NCBI GenBank assembly: GCA_027627225.1
Contig: CM051030.1
Coordinates: 6,172,501-6,236,500, forward strand
Direction of reading: 5' to 3'
Length of the DNA: 64,000 nucleotides
From: Congeria kusceri
Taxonomy: Eukaryota; Mollusca; Bivalvia; Myida; Dreissenidae
The translations under genes were made by a program, and so were the position numbers. The notes under the pieces are model-generated. The model searched no databases. It had not been told where the DNA came from and saw nothing but the letters and a program-made list of their open reading frames with translations. Of this stretch, positions 37,181 to 48,983 are shown piece by piece. The number at the start of each line of letters is the position of its first letter. Within the stretch, counting starts at the first letter, position 1.

Positions 37181-38675
37181 CTTAAGATGTGTATATCAAT
37201 GACTTTGATTACACTACGCCAGTTAAACTCGTGACAAAACTGAGTATCGACTAGAGTATCCAGATGTATCTTTCTATTGGATTACGGGTAAAACGTAAAG
37301 CGTCTTGAAACCTCCTACAACACTCCTACCGACTACCTGTCTGTCAGCAACCTCCGCGCAGGAGATTTGACTGGTTCTGAGCACAGCTCTAATCAAATAC
37401 CTACCGTCATAAGAAACCACGTGATGATGATCGATTTAAATCCTCTAAATATTATTTATGGTTTTAATTACTTATTTTATTTTTCTGTTTTCATTATTGA
37501 CTGCAAACGATATATAAAAAGTCCAATTACGTAGAAAATTTCATTAAATAAGTAAAAGTGACAAACACGTAAGCCTCGCAGATCTGGAAGGATTTTAGTT
37601 GTGATGGCAGTGGTTACCGTTACCGATAGGGAAAGTAACCGCTGCGAGGAGTTTTGTCTGTCGGTTATTGAGCCAGGTCGTTAACAGTCAGTTACCAATG
37701 GCGGGTCGATGCGTAGTCGAACACGGTACCCAACACCCCCAAGACATATATATATTTTCCCATAGATATAGGACTTCCTTATTTATCTTTCTAGATAATG
37801 TCGTTGTTAGTATCGAATATCTAAACATCTACCAGCATGCGGACAATAATTTCAGTGTTCTTGCAATAGCCAGCTGTTTTCGCCTCTCGAGAACGACAAC
37901 ATGTAAGTCATAGTAATGTTGTTTATATAAAACTACTCACTCTTCCAAAACATGTTATGTATTTGGGCACCCGCCAGTAATGAATATAGGTTTCAGTAAA
38001 TTGTATATTGGATGAAAAAAACTACCTGATCAAAGCTGCTTCCTAACGCCATTGAATCCAGCACAGCATATCTACAATCAAGATAGAAGATACATTTAGG
38101 ATTTTTCTACGAACTACTATGTTTTAATTTGAAAAGACTAACAATATTAACAACAATAACATAATAATCATAATTACCATACCTCCTTCTCCTGCTTCTC
38201 CTTCTCCTCCTCCTCATCATTATCATCAATATCAACAATGATGATTAACAGGTTGGTGTAAGTTGGGATGTGGTATAATTTTTGTAGTTGTGTCCCTTTT
38301 TTAGTGGTATACATATTGTAGTGGTATACTTTTTGTTGTGGTGTACGTTTTACAGAGAGATGTGTTTTTGTAGTAGTTTTAAGTTTTGTAGTGGTATACG
38401 GTAGGCTATTGCGAACGCGACCATCAGTATGTAAACCTGGCACTGCACACGAAAACAAATTTACCTAACGTCATAAAGTGGTTTTTTGTTTGTTTTGCGA
38501 CTTATCATGGGATATTGATTGAATTTAATTTTAAAATCGTTCGTATTGTCCGCCAGAGAAGAGCTGACAATTTTCTATTTGGTAAACCACTGTGTCATTA
38601 AATTACAAAAGCCAGCAAATGTGCTAGCATTTAATGCGTATACATAGGATCTGACACAACTTGTTATTCCACACA
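37181..38675. repeat. FkbM upstream block, copy 3
   Basis: Upstream of copy 4. It has the ATATATAAAAAGTCC site near 37508, an imperfect form of the palindrome near 37578 (CTCGCAGATCTGGAAGG), the 81-codon frame (37668-37913) and the GTAGTGGTATAC minisatellite (about 38300-38400). Confidence 0.7.
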
Positions 38676-39160
38676 ATTCCTGTTTACCGAGGCTAGTTTC
38701 GAAAACATGTAAGGGTTGACTTCAATCAAGAGCCCCGTCCAGTGTTTCTTCATTTCCAGAAATGAAGTGTTCGATAGTGACTGCCCATCATACGCGCCGA
38801 TTTCAACAAAGAATCCATTCGTTTTCGTACCAAAGTGGTTGTTTAGGTACTTATCTTGTCCATATTGGAAAAAACTATCCTTGTTCCGTATATCTTGGTT
38901 CAAATTATACCTGCCGTTTCCATGTATCAGTATTTGTCGAATGTGTTCACTGACTCTCATGGCGGCAGTTAAAGTTGTATTTGAAGCTCCCTGCTCATCT
39001 TCTCTGTAACCGACGGTACCGTAATTCCTTCTTGGAGCGGTCAAACTATCTACGCTTGTCTGTGTAGATGATGAAGCCCAAAATGCGACGTAGAAGAGAA
39101 ATGCACAATTACAGAATCCCGCTACAAACGCTCGTAATGTTTTATTCCAGCTGCAAACAT
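38676..39160 (-). pseudogene. FkbM-domain gene, copy 5 (N-terminal half only)
   Basis: The ATG is at 39160, but a one-base deletion right after it (CAGCTGG for CAGGCTGG) gives MFAAGIKHYERL-stop. Downstream the methyltransferase frame is open: RRNYGTVGYRED, FFQYGQDKYLNNHF, VEIGAYDGQSL and GLLIEVNPYMF. It stops at the same truncation point as copy 3. It keeps the 24 bp missing from copies 2 and 3. Confidence 0.75.
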
Positions 39161-40620
39161 GTTAAGATGTCAAGTGTATATCAATGACTTTGATTACAGC
39201 ACGCCAGTTAAACTCGTGACAAAACTGAGTATCGACTAGAGTATCCAGACGTATCTTTCTATTGGATTACGGGTAAAGCGTAAAGCGTCTTGAAACCTCC
39301 TACAACACGCCTACCGACTACCTGTCTGTCAGCAACCTCCGCGCAGAGATTTGACTGGTTCCGATCATAGCTCTAATCAAATCCCTGCCGTCATAACAAA
39401 CCAATCGATTTAAATCTTCTAGATATTATTTATGGTTTTTATTAGTTATTTTATTTTTCTGTTTTCATTATTGACTGCAAACGATATATAAAAGTCCAAT
39501 TATGTAGAAAATTGTATTAAATAAGTAAAAGTGACAAACACGTAATCCTTCCAGATCTGGAAGGATTTTAGTTGTGATGGCAGTGGTTACCGTTAACCGA
39601 TAGGGGAAGTAACCGCAGCGAGGAGTTTGGTCTCTCAGTTATAGATGCAGGTCGTAAACAGTCAGTTACCAATGGCGGGTCGATGCGTAGTCGAACACGG
39701 TACCCAACAACCCCAAGACATATATATATTTTCCCGTAGATATAGGAGTTCTTTATTTATCTTTCTAGATAATGTTGTTGTTAGTATCGAATAACTAAAC
39801 ATCTACCAGCATGCGGACAATAATTTCAGTGTTCTTGCAATAGCCAGCTGTTTTCGCCTCTCGAGAACGACAACATGTAAGTCATAGTAATGTTGTTTAT
39901 ATAAAACTACTCACTCTTCCAAAACATGTTATGTATTTGGGCACCCGCCAGTGTTGAATATAGGTTTCAGTAAATTGTATATTGGATGAAAAAACTACCT
40001 GATCAAAGCTGCTTCCTAACGCCATTGAATCCAGCACAGCATATCTACAATCAAGATGTAAGATACATTTAGGATTTTTCTACGAACTACTATGTTTTAA
40101 TTTGAAAAGACTAACAATATTAACAACAATAACATCATAATCATAATTACCATACCTCCTTCTCCTGCTTCTCCTTCTCCTCCTCATCATAATTATCATC
40201 AATATCAACAATGATGATTATTAAGTTGGTGTAAGTTGGGATGTGGTATAATTTTTGTAGTTGTGTCCCTTTTTTAGTGGTATACATATTGTAGTGGTAT
40301 ACTTTTTGTTGTGGTGTACGTTTTGCAGAGAGATGTGTTTTTGTAATAGTTTCAAGATTTGTAGTGGAATACGGTAGGCTATTGCGAACGCGACCATCAG
40401 TATGTACACCTGGCACTGCACACGAAAACAAATTTACCTAATGTCATGAAGTGGTTTTGTTTGCTTTGCGACTTATCATGAGCTATTGATTGAATTAAAT
40501 TTTACAATCGTTTGTATTGTCCGCCAGAGAAGATCTGACACTTTTCTATTTGGTAAACCAGAGTATAATTAAACTACAAAAGCCAGCAAATGTGCTAGCA
40601 TTTAATGCGTATATATAGGA
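39161..40620. repeat. FkbM upstream block, copy 4
   Basis: Perfect palindrome CCTTCCAGATCTGGAAGG at 39547-39564, then the decayed 81-codon frame, the CTCCTTCTCCTGCTTC microsatellite-like run near 40155-40190 and the GTAGTGGTATAC minisatellite. It ends at GGATCTGACAC, where the right segmental duplicate also ends. Confidence 0.7.
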
Positions 40621-40623
40621 TCT

Positions 40624-40740
40624 GACACGAGTTTCATACCATATTTTATTACACGAGTTTAGGAGTTTTGTTAGTAAGCGAGCCTTGGGCGTATATCCTG
40701 AACGAATTTAATAAAATATGGTATTGAATGACGTGTCACA
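40624..40740. mobile_element. Small inverted-repeat element (about 120 bp)
   Basis: TGACACGAGTTTCATACCAT and its inward continuation ATTTTATT pair with the inverse at AATAAAATATGGTATTGAAT and GACGTGTCA. The loop is about 60 bp. It sits exactly at the end of the segmental duplication. Confidence 0.5.
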
Positions 40741-42340
40741 TCTTTTTTATCACATACTTTTAAACGAAAAAAACACTTATAATTTTACCAAAAGATGTTG
40801 ATAAATCCTAAAAGTTGTGTACTGGCCTGATGTCGTTTCATGTTGACGACGTCATTTCACCAAAATAACGTCATGCGATTGGTCAGTCAAAGAATATGTA
40901 GCCAACGTAAACGCTCAAAATGTTATCTTACACACAAGGCCGGTTCCAGGATTTCGGGTGGGGGGGTGGGGGTGGGCGTAAACTTTTGATCGCGCAGTTA
41001 TAACCCCTTTATGTTGTATGTGGGTCTGCAGTGATCAGCTACAGATTCGTATCAAATATACAGGATAAATCTTTGCACAGCATCATTATCACCATCATCA
41101 TCACCAAATGCACTTTGTTTCACTGAATAAATTAATACTTCACCATATGTTCAAAATACATGTTGGTTCATCTGTTTGTCATACACCTGCATTGGCAGTA
41201 AATTACCCTTGTTTGATGTGCCTATCCACTACATCGTACATAACATTTATCGTTATATATATCAGGAACATCTTTAAACATATAATATCCGTAAATTCAA
41301 ACACACACAGATAGATAATTTTTGTATTATTCATTTACCGAATTGTAATGGTCTCTTTCCGAATTAAACTATTTATTGAGACAAAGCTGTTTATACTCGA
41401 AAGTAGTCGCTGATTTTATTGGAATTCGACTTTTAATCATAATTATTCGAAACGTATTAATGTTTTTTGTGGTATCCTGTGCCAACGGTCACGGGCGTAT
41501 TGCATCCACAAATAAAGGTATATATACCCATTGTCTATAATTTATCGTTTTCGATGAACTTTGGCGCCGGTACTACGGTGTAGGCCTACGTAAGAAATCG
41601 TAGGGGGCGGGCTAGGTCGGGTATGTTTTACTGAAGTTGATGTGTGTCTTTTACCAAATTGAGCGAGCGAAGCAAGTGAAAAAATTGAAGCATATTTATC
41701 CAGTTTATACCGTTTTATATATACCCTTATATATATGGTCCGGACGTTTTGAGGGGGGGGGGGGGCGAGACGCGCGCCGGGTGCGCTCCCCCCTGGATCC
41801 GCTAGTGTTACACATGTGTAAGATAAAAATATTTTTAATTGCTGTATTACACGAAAAACTAGGTATAACATGTGACAAATAGTATATACATGAATATGAG
41901 GTAAATATAGCCTATGGAATTTTACAGTTTCACTCTGTTAATACATTTGTTTATTTTTCTTTAATGATGTAATAATGAATATAACTGATAGTATAGGACA
42001 TGTTTCGCGTGAAAAGTTTGGATAGGAACATATGCATATTCTTAAAAAAGACTTCGATTGTGTACACGTAATTAATGTTAAATGATAGTGTTGTGAAAAA
42101 CACAGTATTGGTTTTCGAGCTGTCTCTTTTAGGTCAAATATTGTTTGAAATACTAAACATATAAAAACTAAAAATATTAAACTCTAATACTAATTACAAT
42201 GTATTTTATGTACTTTATTTGCAACTACAAAATACACTCAGCAATTATAACGACGACAAGTTTTGTTGCATAATATATACACAGCGGTCAGGTACGACTT
42301 TCGACGCTGGCTGAATTTTGCTTTCGAAACACATCATCGC
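40741..42340. other. Repeat-rich intergenic region with G-rich tracts
   Basis: A possible G-quadruplex lies at 40956-40976 (GGGTGGGGGGGTGGGGGTGGG). A G13 run at 41753-41765 is followed by a GCGCGCC-rich stretch and CCCCCCTGGATCCGCTAGTG. GGTTCCAGG...GGGGGGG on the left and CCCCCC...CTGGATCC on the right may be eroded ends of one unclassified inverted-repeat element. No gene supported. Confidence 0.4.
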
Positions 42341-42347
42341 CGCCTAA

Positions 42348-43000
42348 TTAATATATAACATCGTAGCCACGATCTCTCATGAAAGCTAGAATCTGATCAC
42401 GGTTCTGGTCCGTTCCTATCGTGAACACTTCGATATCGAGCCTGCCCCAGTCTATGGTCTGCAGGACTATCACTTCCCAGACTTCAACGTCCAAAGAAAA
42501 ATAATCCACTCTTTTTCGGCCAATGGCGGTAAGAATATCGAGCAGACTGAAACACATTCGTTGTAATGTTTTTCATTCTTCATTTCGTTGTCCGTTCGCC
42601 TCCTGTGATGACTGTTGATAACCTGGTCAACGCTGGACCTGATAACCTGGTCAGCGCTGGACAGGGCCCCAGCCAAGGTGAAGGTCATGATCGTGTTGGA
42701 GTGACCCAGACAACAGTTGATGGCATAACAGTTTCTGTTGACATTCATGACTAGCGGGAGATAGTAAGGATTGGCTTCAATCAAAACACCAGTCCAGCCT
42801 CTTGTGCGCTCTAGGAATAGCGTGTTGGACAATGCCTGTCCGTCGTATCCGCCAATTTTAACGAAGAAGACGTTTGTCATACCGTTGTAAAATTTATCTA
42901 TGTTCTGGTCTTGTCCGTATTGAGAAAAACTGGTTTTACCTTTAAGGTCCGGATACAAGTTGTATATACCGTTTCCGTGGTACTATATACACTGTTTGCT
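42348..43000 (-). pseudogene. FkbM-domain gene, copy 6 (diverged, truncated, frameshifted)
   Basis: The most diverged paralog. An upstream fragment YHGNGIYNLYPDLKG is preceded by an in-frame stop. Then come TSFSQYGQDQNI, VKIGGYDGQALSNTLFL, GVLIEANPYY and NCCLGHSNT, followed by a frameshift near 42560 into the frame reading FSLLDILTAIGRKRVDYFSL and DVFTI-like EVFTIGTDQNRDQILAF. A 24 bp tandem duplication (DQVIRSSVDQVI) lies near 42610-42660. No membrane anchor was found upstream. Non-functional. Confidence 0.7.
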
Positions 43001-43164
43001 GACGTTTCTTTAGCTAACAATCGATATAATGTTTGCATTATTGTTGTTTATCTGTAAAGAAAGAACGATTTGTCGTGCTGATGCTATTCTAATAAATGAC
43101 ACGTTTAACGCGAATTTAGTGCTTCTTTTTTAGATTGGGCTAAATTCGGTGTAACGTCTCATGG

Positions 43165-43650
43165 CCGAAAGGCAGTTTACGCACGGCCACCGAACGCTCC
43201 TGTGTGCTACCAGATGGTGGCTCGGAGATATCTCCCATGAGCCTTTTCGCTTTCGTTTTCAAAACCACAACAGCGAGGTAAGTTTTGTTTTTATTCATGT
43301 TTAAGGTATTTTTTGAAAAATCTGAGACAGTCTTTCGGCCTTAAATTGAATTAAGAACATATATGCGAAGTGGGGTCCAGAAATTCTCCGTTTTGAAAAA
43401 CTTACCACCTTTTTCCTGACCCATGGTCGCTAGAGAACGAAGCAAATAACGAAGAAAAGCCACTAAAATAATCCATTTTATACAAACACAATACCCATAC
43501 TGAAAATATAAGACCCATACATGCCCACAGCTTATTTGCAACATTGTTCAAGCAATTAACAACAGCTAAACCAAGTAAAGACCGAAAATTACTGGTGTCA
43601 CGCATGAGGGGCTTGGTGCAACGCAGGAGCGATTATTGACTATTGAGTAT
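43165..43650 (+). repeat. Arm 1 of a roughly 480 bp inverted pair (partner 47870-48345)
   Basis: Reverse complement of 47870-48345. Shared landmarks are CCAGATGGTGGCTCGGAGA, GAATTAAGAACATATATGCG, GTCCAGAAATTCTCCGTTTT, GACCCATGGTCG and GCAATTAACAACAGCTAAAC. On the minus strand both copies contain CGACCATGGGTCAGRAAAAG followed by a GT donor-like site, resembling a short first exon (MGQ...). Confidence 0.75.
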
Positions 43651-43782
43651 TTGTGCCGCCATGCATACCTCGACATGCAAAAGTGCTGGGCATTAAATTT
43701 AGTCGTCAGATAATTGTAAGTTAAAACAGTTACTGACAAGCATTTGAGTTTCAACCATTCCGTTGTAATAGCCTTACATTAA

Positions 43783-44034
43783 TTGTTCTTATTTGAATTT
43801 AATTTTCAGGGATCACTATTCGATACGGATGAGAAAAATTTGACCAGAAATTTGACAGAGCGGACAGATTTTTTGGATTCAATGAGTCGTCCCATGGGGA
43901 TCTTCCCGTTCGTCAACAGTACGATTATACGATCAATGTTTCGTCAACAGTACGATTATACGATCAATGTAACCAAAGTTCTTATTTCGAAACGGATGGC
44001 TGTCTCGATGGCATTCACTCTGTACATGTTATAA
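43783..44034 (+). other. Short open frame with a 30 bp tandem duplication; coding status unclear
   Basis: The block CGTCAACAGTACGATTATAC plus ten more bases occurs twice in a row at about 43911-43970, giving a repeated frame segment. No domain is recognised and there is no partner exon. Confidence 0.2.
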
Positions 44035-44675
44035 AAAATTATATGTTCAGAGTCGAAATATACTTGTAACTTATGAAATTGTATTAACTTTATTTTAATT
44101 TATTGTGTCAGGTTAATGATGGCATGTTATGATATAATGTATTTTTGCAAAAAAAAGCAACACAGTATATGAGAGTACTGGTTTATTTTGTTTGGGTTTT
44201 AATTATATAAGCTAAATGATTTATAATGTAAGCGGTCAATAAATGGTGGTTGATTCCTGTCTCAGCCATGATGGAGTTGCGGTGTTGTTTTCTGAAACTG
44301 GATTTGGAGCAGTTTGTGCTTTCGACTCCATCACCTCATAAGTATTGTAATCACGCAATCTGAGTTCGCATGCTAATCGTTTCGATCCTTGTGACAATAC
44401 TCGTCTGAAAAACGAAAAGACATTGTGTTACATCATATAGTAAAAAGACTAAGAACATTGCAATATTTTACAAATATCTATTACAAACCAATTCTTAAGG
44501 TACTTTTCGTGGCATACAATAATCTGCAATGTGAACAAAAAAGCCCTAAAATAAATATTAATTATTCAAATACATTTGAATTGCAAATTCGGAGAAATAA
44601 ACGCATCAAACTTGATATGCAATCTATTTCTTTTCATCTTTCGTCCCTTGTTGGACCATATTTTTTACATATAAT

Positions 44676-44735
44676 ATTTTTCACACGTATGAAAAATAGG
44701 ATATCATTTTTCACAGGTGTGAAAAATAGGATCTC
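44676..44735. repeat. Paired TTTTTCACAYRTGTGAAAAA hairpins
   Basis: Two short palindromes in a row: TTTTTCACACGTATGAAAAA and TTTTTCACAGGTGTGAAAAA, each followed by TAGGAT. Related copies near 46800 (CCTATTTTTCACAC) and 47478-47515 (TTCACAGGCGTGTGAAAAAT) bracket the array. Confidence 0.6.
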
Positions 44736-44754
44736 GTTCTTCAAACATCGCAAT

Positions 44755-46683
44755 CTCATTTTTAGCTCAACTGAGCACAAAGTGTTCATGGTGAGCTTTT
44801 GTGATCGCTCGTTGTCCGTTGTCCGTGCGTCCGTGTGTCCGTGTGTCATTGCGTCCGTCGCCGACTTTTATTTGAAACAACATCTCCTCCTAAACCACTC
44901 GGTAGATTTTCACCAAACTTCACAAGAATGATCACTGGATGACCCTCGTTCAAAGTTGTTCAAATCGTTACGGTCCGATGCATATGTAGGTCACCAGAGC
45001 TAAAAATAGATTTAAAAAGTGTAAAATTGAGAAATCTTCTTCCTTAAAACCGCAGAGCCCAGAGGTTTCATATTTCTTATGTAACATTCTACAGTAGCCC
45101 TCTACAAAGATTGTTCAAATAATGACCCCTGGGTCAAACCGGGCCACGCCCCGGGGGTCACATGGTTTATACAGAATATATAGTAAAATGACTTTAAAAA
45201 TCTTCTCCTCTGAAACCACAAGGCCCAGAGGCTTAATATTTAGTATGTAACATCCTATAGCGGTCCTCTACAAAGACTGTTCAAATTATGCCCCTGGGGT
45301 CAGAACTGGCCACGCCCCGGGGGTCACACGGTTTATATAGAATATATAGCAAAATGACTTAACAAACCTTCTCCTCTGAAACTGCAAGGCCCTGAGGTTT
45401 CATATTTGGTTTGTAACATCATTTAGTGTTCCTTTACAAAGTTTGTTAAAATTATGCCCCTGGGGTCATAACGGGCCACGCCCCGGGGGTTACATGGTTT
45501 ATAAAGAATATATAACAAAATGACTTAAAAAATATTCTCCTCTGAAACCACTAGGCCTAGAGGTTTCATATTTGGTATGAAACATCCTATTGTGGTCCTC
45601 TACAAAGAATATACAAATTATGCCCCTGGGGTCAAAACTGGCCACGCCCTGGGGGTCACATGGTTTATAAAAACTTAGCAAAGTGTCTTTAAAAATCTTC
45701 TTCTTTGAAACCACAAGGACCAGAGTTTTCATATTTGGTATGTAACATCTTATAGTTGTCCTCTACAAATATTGTTCAATGTATGCCCCTGGGGACAAAA
45801 CTGGCCACGCCCCAGGGGTCACATGATTTATGTAGACTTAAATAGCAAAATGACTTAAAAAATCTTCTCCTCAGAAACCGCAACGCCAAGAGGTTTCTTA
45901 TTTGTTAGGCAACATTGTATAGTGGTCCTTTACAAAGACTGTTAAAATTATGCCCCTGGGATCAAAACTGGCCACGCCCCTGGGGGCACATGGTTTATAT
46001 AAACTTAAATAGCAAAAAGTCTTAAAAAATCTTGTCCTCTGAAACTGCAGGGCCCAGAGGTTCCGTATTTAGTATGTAACATCCTATAGTGGTCCTCTAC
46101 AAAGATTGTTCAAGTTATGCCCCATGGGTCAAAAATGACCACACCCCAGGTCACATGGTTTATATAGACTTTAATAGCAAAATGACTTTAAAATTCCTCT
46201 CCTCTGAAACCGCAAGGCCTAGAGGTTTCATATTTGGTATATAACATTGTATCATGGTCCTCTACAAATATTGTTCAAATTATGGCCCTGGGGTCAAAAC
46301 TGGTCACGCACCGGGGGTGACATGGTTTATATAGACTTAAATAGCAAAATGACGTTAAAAACCTTTGCCTCTGAAACGGCAAGGCCCACAGCTTTCCTGT
46401 ATTTGGTACGTAACATTGCATAGTGATCATCTCCAAGGATTGTTCAAATTATGCCCTTGGGGTCAAATCTGGTCACACCCCGAGGGGTCACATGGTTTAT
46501 ATAGAGTTAAATAGCAAAATGACTTTAAAAATCTTAACCTGAAACTGCAAGGCCCAGAGGTTTGTTCAAGATTGTTCAAATTATGCCCCTGGGATAAAAA
46601 TAACCCACGCCTCGGGGATGCAAATTCCTATTGGGCTAGAAGGTCTCAGGTGAGCGTCCTATGGCCCTCAGGGCCCTCTTGTT
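44755..46683 (+). repeat. Second degenerate array with TTTTTAGCTCA...GGGCCCTCTTG termini
   Basis: It starts TTTTTAGCTCAACTGAGCAC...GGTGAGCTTTTGTGATCGCT and ends GGCCCTCAGGGCCCTCTTG, as at 6800-9090. The interior has about ten units of roughly 165 bp with AAATTATGCCCCTGGGGTCA, GGCCACGCCCCGGGGGTCAC, TGGTTTATATAGA, AGCAAAATGACTT and CCCAGAGGTTTCATATTTGG. These differ from the units in the first array. Confidence 0.8.
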
Positions 46684-46839
46684 CAAATTTTCAGTGAAAT
46701 TTTGTGATCGAGTCCACTTCTTGATATGCACTTAAATCATATTCCTCACACAGGAAAAAAAGTGTTCAAATTGTAAAAAAAGTGAATTTGTTACAACATA
46801 ATCCTATTTTTCACACTATATGTGCCCGAAAAAACGGGG

Positions 46840-47020
46840 CATTTACGGTACGGTACTGTACGGCACGGTACCGGCCGGTTAAGTACGGTACGGTTTGGTA
46901 TAGTCAGGCATGGCATGTGTGGTATGGTTTGTAATGCTATGGTGTGGAAAGGTACGGTACAGTTCGATACGGTAAGGTTAGGTACGGTACGGTTAGGTAC
47001 AGTACGATACGATACGGGAG
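46840..47020. repeat. Degenerate GGTAC/GGTAT pentamer minisatellite
   Basis: Runs of GTACGGTACGGTA-type sequence with substitutions. Open frames on both strands here come from the repeat. Confidence 0.8.
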
Positions 47021-47249
47021 GCACAGTTATGCATGGTTATTTTGGTTTTAATAATCGTACGTACGTACGTTCGGATGCGTGCATTGGTAAATATCCCAAT
47101 AAAAAGGTGTACGTTCGTATGGACGTACGCGAATATGCATTTTTATCTCCTAATGCGACCGTACAAACGTATTAACTAACGATTAAGCGCATGCGTACAT
47201 TAGTAGCTCTTAAATAGGGCTTTGTTTCTCTTAGTGATGACAATACTGA

Positions 47250-47370
47250 TTAACTATAATGATAATAATGGTGATGACGAGAATAATTATGATGAAGAGG
47301 ATGATGCTGTTGCTGATGATGATGGTGACATGATGATGATGATGATGATGATAATGATGATGATGACTGT
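47250..47370. repeat. (GAT)n microsatellite
   Basis: GATGATGATGATGAT runs with AAT and GCT interruptions. Confidence 0.9.
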
Positions 47371-47869
47371 ATAATTATACAACAAATAATGATTTTACAA
47401 CGTGATCCGTACGCATACCCCCGTTTTGACCAGTCACATTCTTCACACTTATAAATGTGACAAATGAGTTCATATTCTTCACAGGCGTGTGAAAAATATG
47501 ATTTGTGAAAAATATGATCCTACAGTGCCTGATTAATAAAAAACCCTAACCTGAACTTGTGTGTGGTTTTCAAAACTAACTGGTTAATAAGATATTGACT
47601 TCACACATTAGTATTCACACTAAGTAGTAAATACATCATTTATCATCCCAATAATATAATCACACTATTGAATTGTGTCCATCCTATTATAAGAGTTTCC
47701 CATTATCAAATTTATGTGTATCAATATGTAATATGTTTTTTTTCCTGGCATACTGCAGACTTGTGGTCCCAATTTTTGCACAAAATTGGTATCACAGTAA
47801 TTATAATGTACTCGTTTTTCTTTGGGAAAACACATAGTTGTCAATCGCAAATTAAGCCGAACCCAGTTG

Positions 47870-48345
47870 CTATACAAATACTCAATAATCGCTCCTGCGT
47901 GACACCAGCACCTAATGCGTGGCACCAGTTATTTTCGGTCATTAATTGGTTTAGCTGTTGTTAATTGCTTGAAAAATGTTGCAAATGAGCTGTGAGGCAT
48001 GTATGTGTTTTATAATTTGAGTATGATTATTATTTTTGTACAAAATGGATTATTTTAGTGACTTTTCTTCGTTATTTGCTTCATTCTCTATCGACCATGG
48101 GTCAGAAAAAGGATGTAAGTTTTTCAAAACGGAGAATTTCTGGACCCACTTCGCATATATGTTCTTAATTCAATTTAAGGTCGACCGACTGTCTCAGATT
48201 TTTCATAAAATGCCTTAAAACATGAATACAAACAAATTTTATCTCGCTGTTATGATTTTGAGAACGAAAGCGGAAACGCTCATGCGAGATTTCTCCGAGC
48301 CACCATCTGGTGGCACGCAGCAGCGGTTGGTGGCCGTGTGACGTG
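47870..48345 (-). repeat. Arm 2 of the 480 bp inverted pair
   Basis: Inverse of 43165-43650 (see there). On the plus strand CGACCATGGGTCAGAAAAAG at about 48094 is followed by GATGTAAGT, a consensus donor. Confidence 0.75.
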
Positions 48346-48983
48346 GCGGAACACTGACAGTTTAAAATTTCATAAATTTCCATTATTTGCAGCAAAAAAG
48401 TTATCCATCAATGTTTTTTACTTAAACAACACCTAAACTGCTTAAGATGTGCCGAAATTTACCTAGGATATGCGTTTAATTCCGATTTAAACTTTTGTTT
48501 AAATCTACATTCATGTACGGACCGCCATGTTTACCTTGCCTTGTTTAACCCTTTAAATATGCTTTAACCAATCGGATGATGAATGATAGAATTGAATGAC
48601 CAATCGAAATGACGCAATCGTTTAAGTGTTGCAGAATATCGATTTAAGTTTACACAGCGGAGGACAGCGAGAGGTGTTTAACATACAATAGTGTCTGGGT
48701 TTAAATTGATGTTGCATCCAAAATGGAAGTGTTATCGTACAAATATTTATGAAACATTATTGAGGAATAAATTCTCTTTGCAGGTATGTAATTTTTATTA
48801 AGAAATATTAATGCTAACCATGCAATTTGAGCGCATGAAAGTAGCGACCAAAATCCTGTCGCTACTCTATAGACATATAGGGAGAAATTTCCAGTTTTGG
48901 TCCTTCGCTGGTTGGGCCCTCCGGGCCAATATAGCCCATATAAAAAGTAGCTCAATATTGGCACATGGCCTAACTTGTGCTAT

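Larger units (their letters stand above)
31347..40630. repeat. Tandem segmental duplication, right copy
   Basis: Matches 20231-31330. Copy-specific material includes about 450 bp at 32235-32680 (with four degenerate AAAACCGGCC units and a (GT)n run) and about 150 bp at 33905-34055. The right copy is longer at its end because the second FkbM upstream block (39546-40630) is complete here. Confidence 0.85.

Noticed and set aside
46791..47175. Frames rich in RTVPNRTV and GTVRLGTVR
   Set aside because: GGTAC minisatellite artefact.
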